Source: an uncultured Clostridia bacterium (GTDB lineage: Bacteria > Bacillota > Clostridia > Christensenellales > Aristaeellaceae). From it: a stretch of 5,635 bases of DNA. The notes beneath the pieces were generated by a model. That model was not told the origin of the DNA. It did no database searches and saw only the letters and a list, made by a program, of their open reading frames with translations. A program made the translations under genes and the position numbers. The DNA lies in the NCBI GenBank assembly GCA_934630975.1, contig CAKTXH010000127.1:1-5635 (forward strand), in the 5' to 3' direction. The stretch's first letter is position 1. Each line of letters opens with the position of its first letter. Shown here piece by piece: positions 4,746 to 5,635 of the stretch.

Positions 4746-5635
4746 TTAGTCTTCGGTTTCTTCCGGCTGGTTTTCAGAGTTCTCCGCGCCGACGTCCATA
4801 TCCAGCGAATCCGCTTCGGTCGGCTGCATGGTTTCGCCGTTATCTTCCGCGGTCTCCTCCTCGTCCTCGTCGCGCTCGGTCGCGGTGACGCAGACGATTC
4901 GGCTGCCCTCCTCGACGCGCATGACGCGCACGCCCTGAGACACGCGGCCGATGACGGAAATATCGCTGACCGGCATGCGGATGATCGTGCCGTCGTCGGT
5001 GATGAGCATGATATCCTCATCCTCGTGCACGAGCAGCTGCGCGGCCATCGGGCCGGTCTTATCCGTCAGGCGCATGGCCATGATGCCCTTGCCGCCGCGG
5101 CTCTGAACGCGGAATTCGGAAACGTCGGTGCGCTTGCCATAGCCCTTCTGGGTGATGGCGAGCACCTGCTTGCTCTCTTCGATGCGCGCGACGGAGATCA
5201 CCTCGTCGTTTTCCGCCAGATCGAAGCTCTTCACGCCCATCGAGTTGCGGCCCATCGAGCGGATATCCGTCTCTTTGAAGCGGATGGCCTGACCCTGACG
5301 CGTCGCCAGCATCAGCTCGTCGTCGTCGCTCGTCAGCTCCACGCCGATCAGCTCGTCGTCCTCGCGCAGCACGATGGCAATCAGGCCCGCCCTGCGCAGG
5401 TTGGCGAATTCATCCAGCGCGGTCTTCTTAATCAGGCCGCCCTTTGTCGCCATGACCAGATACTTGCCCTCGCTCTGTCTGGGCAGCGGAATCATCGCCG
5501 TGACCTTCTCCCCGCCGGTGAGCTGGAGCAGGTTGACGATCGCCGTGCCCCTTGCCGCGCGGCCCGCCTCCGGGATTTCATAGCCCTTGAGGCTGTACAC
5601 GCGGCCGCGGTTGGTGAAGAACATGATCTCGTCGT
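4746..5635 (-). CDS. gyrA: DNA gyrase subunit A, C-terminal beta-pinwheel domain (5' end outside window)
   Basis: GyrA is the cleavage and wrapping subunit of the A2B2 gyrase that introduces negative supercoils. The window holds its last 295 residues, entering as DEIMFFTNRGRVYSLKGYE, the family's sequence just after the canonical GyrA box, which therefore lies beyond position 5635. Repeated pinwheel blades are visible: KYLVMATKGGLIKKT, DDELMLATRQGQAIRF, KQVLAITQKGYGKRT and DIMLITDDGTIIRMP, each a beta-rich unit ending in a basic wrapping strand. QSRGGKG resembles a secondary, degenerate box. The last 43 residues (4749-4877) form an acidic tail with 20 Asp/Glu and one Arg. ParC is the alternative; the RGRVYSLKGYEIPEAGRAARG stretch (key residues RGRVY and ARG) and the regular blades favour GyrA. 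An intrinsic terminator follows the stop codon. Confidence 0.95.
   Translation of the reverse strand, partial: DEIMFFTNRGRVYSLKGYEIPEAGRAARGTAIVNLLQLTGGEKVTAMIPLPRQSEGKYLVMATKGGLIKKTALDEFANLRRAGLIAIVLREDDELIGVELTSDDDELMLATRQGQAIRFKETDIRSMGRNSMGVKSFDLAENDEVISVARIEESKQVLAITQKGYGKRTDVSEFRVQSRGGKGIMAMRLTDKTGPMAAQLLVHEDEDIMLITDDGTIIRMPVSDISVIGRVSQGVRVMRVEEGSRIVCVTATERDEDEEETAEDNGETMQPTEADSLDMDVGAENSENQPEETED

Overview
The window reads as a GC-rich stretch of a low-copy chromosomal region from a bacterium of the Firmicutes/Clostridia type. The pointers are the AsnRS and ThiF-like (TcdA) sequences, the strong AGGAGG-like ribosome binding sites, a small HAAS-like membrane protein of a kind common in gut Clostridia, and hairpin-rich intergenic repeats. 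The exact taxon cannot be fixed from the sequence; an uncultured gut Clostridium relative is the best inference.

All convincing genes lie on the minus strand, so transcription runs from high to low coordinates. In that order: the C-terminal part of DNA gyrase subunit A (5635-4746) with a good intrinsic terminator (4684-4724); a 170-bp palindromic MITE-like repeat (4507-4676); a ten-TM EamA/DMT transporter (4496-3612); a short gap with a weak terminator overlapping a plausible sigma-A promoter; asparaginyl-tRNA synthetase (3518-2145); a 210-bp non-coding stretch holding five hairpins in a row; tcdA (1934-1224), overlapping by one base a 273-aa four-TM protein of unknown function (1224-403); a 76-bp gap with another hairpin; and the N-terminal part of tgt (326-1), which runs off the window.

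Three of the genes act on tRNA. AsnRS charges tRNA-Asn, Tgt starts queuosine formation at G34 of GUN-anticodon tRNAs (including tRNA-Asn), and TcdA cyclises t6A37 in ANN-decoding tRNAs (also including tRNA-Asn). The genes themselves are ordinary. What they do not explain is the intergenic DNA: a near-perfect 170-bp inverted-repeat element abutting the transporter start, a dense hairpin array between asnS and tcdA, and a second copy of one of its hairpins in opposite orientation that contains the stop codon of the membrane protein. No defence system, CRISPR, transposase gene or RNA gene was seen.
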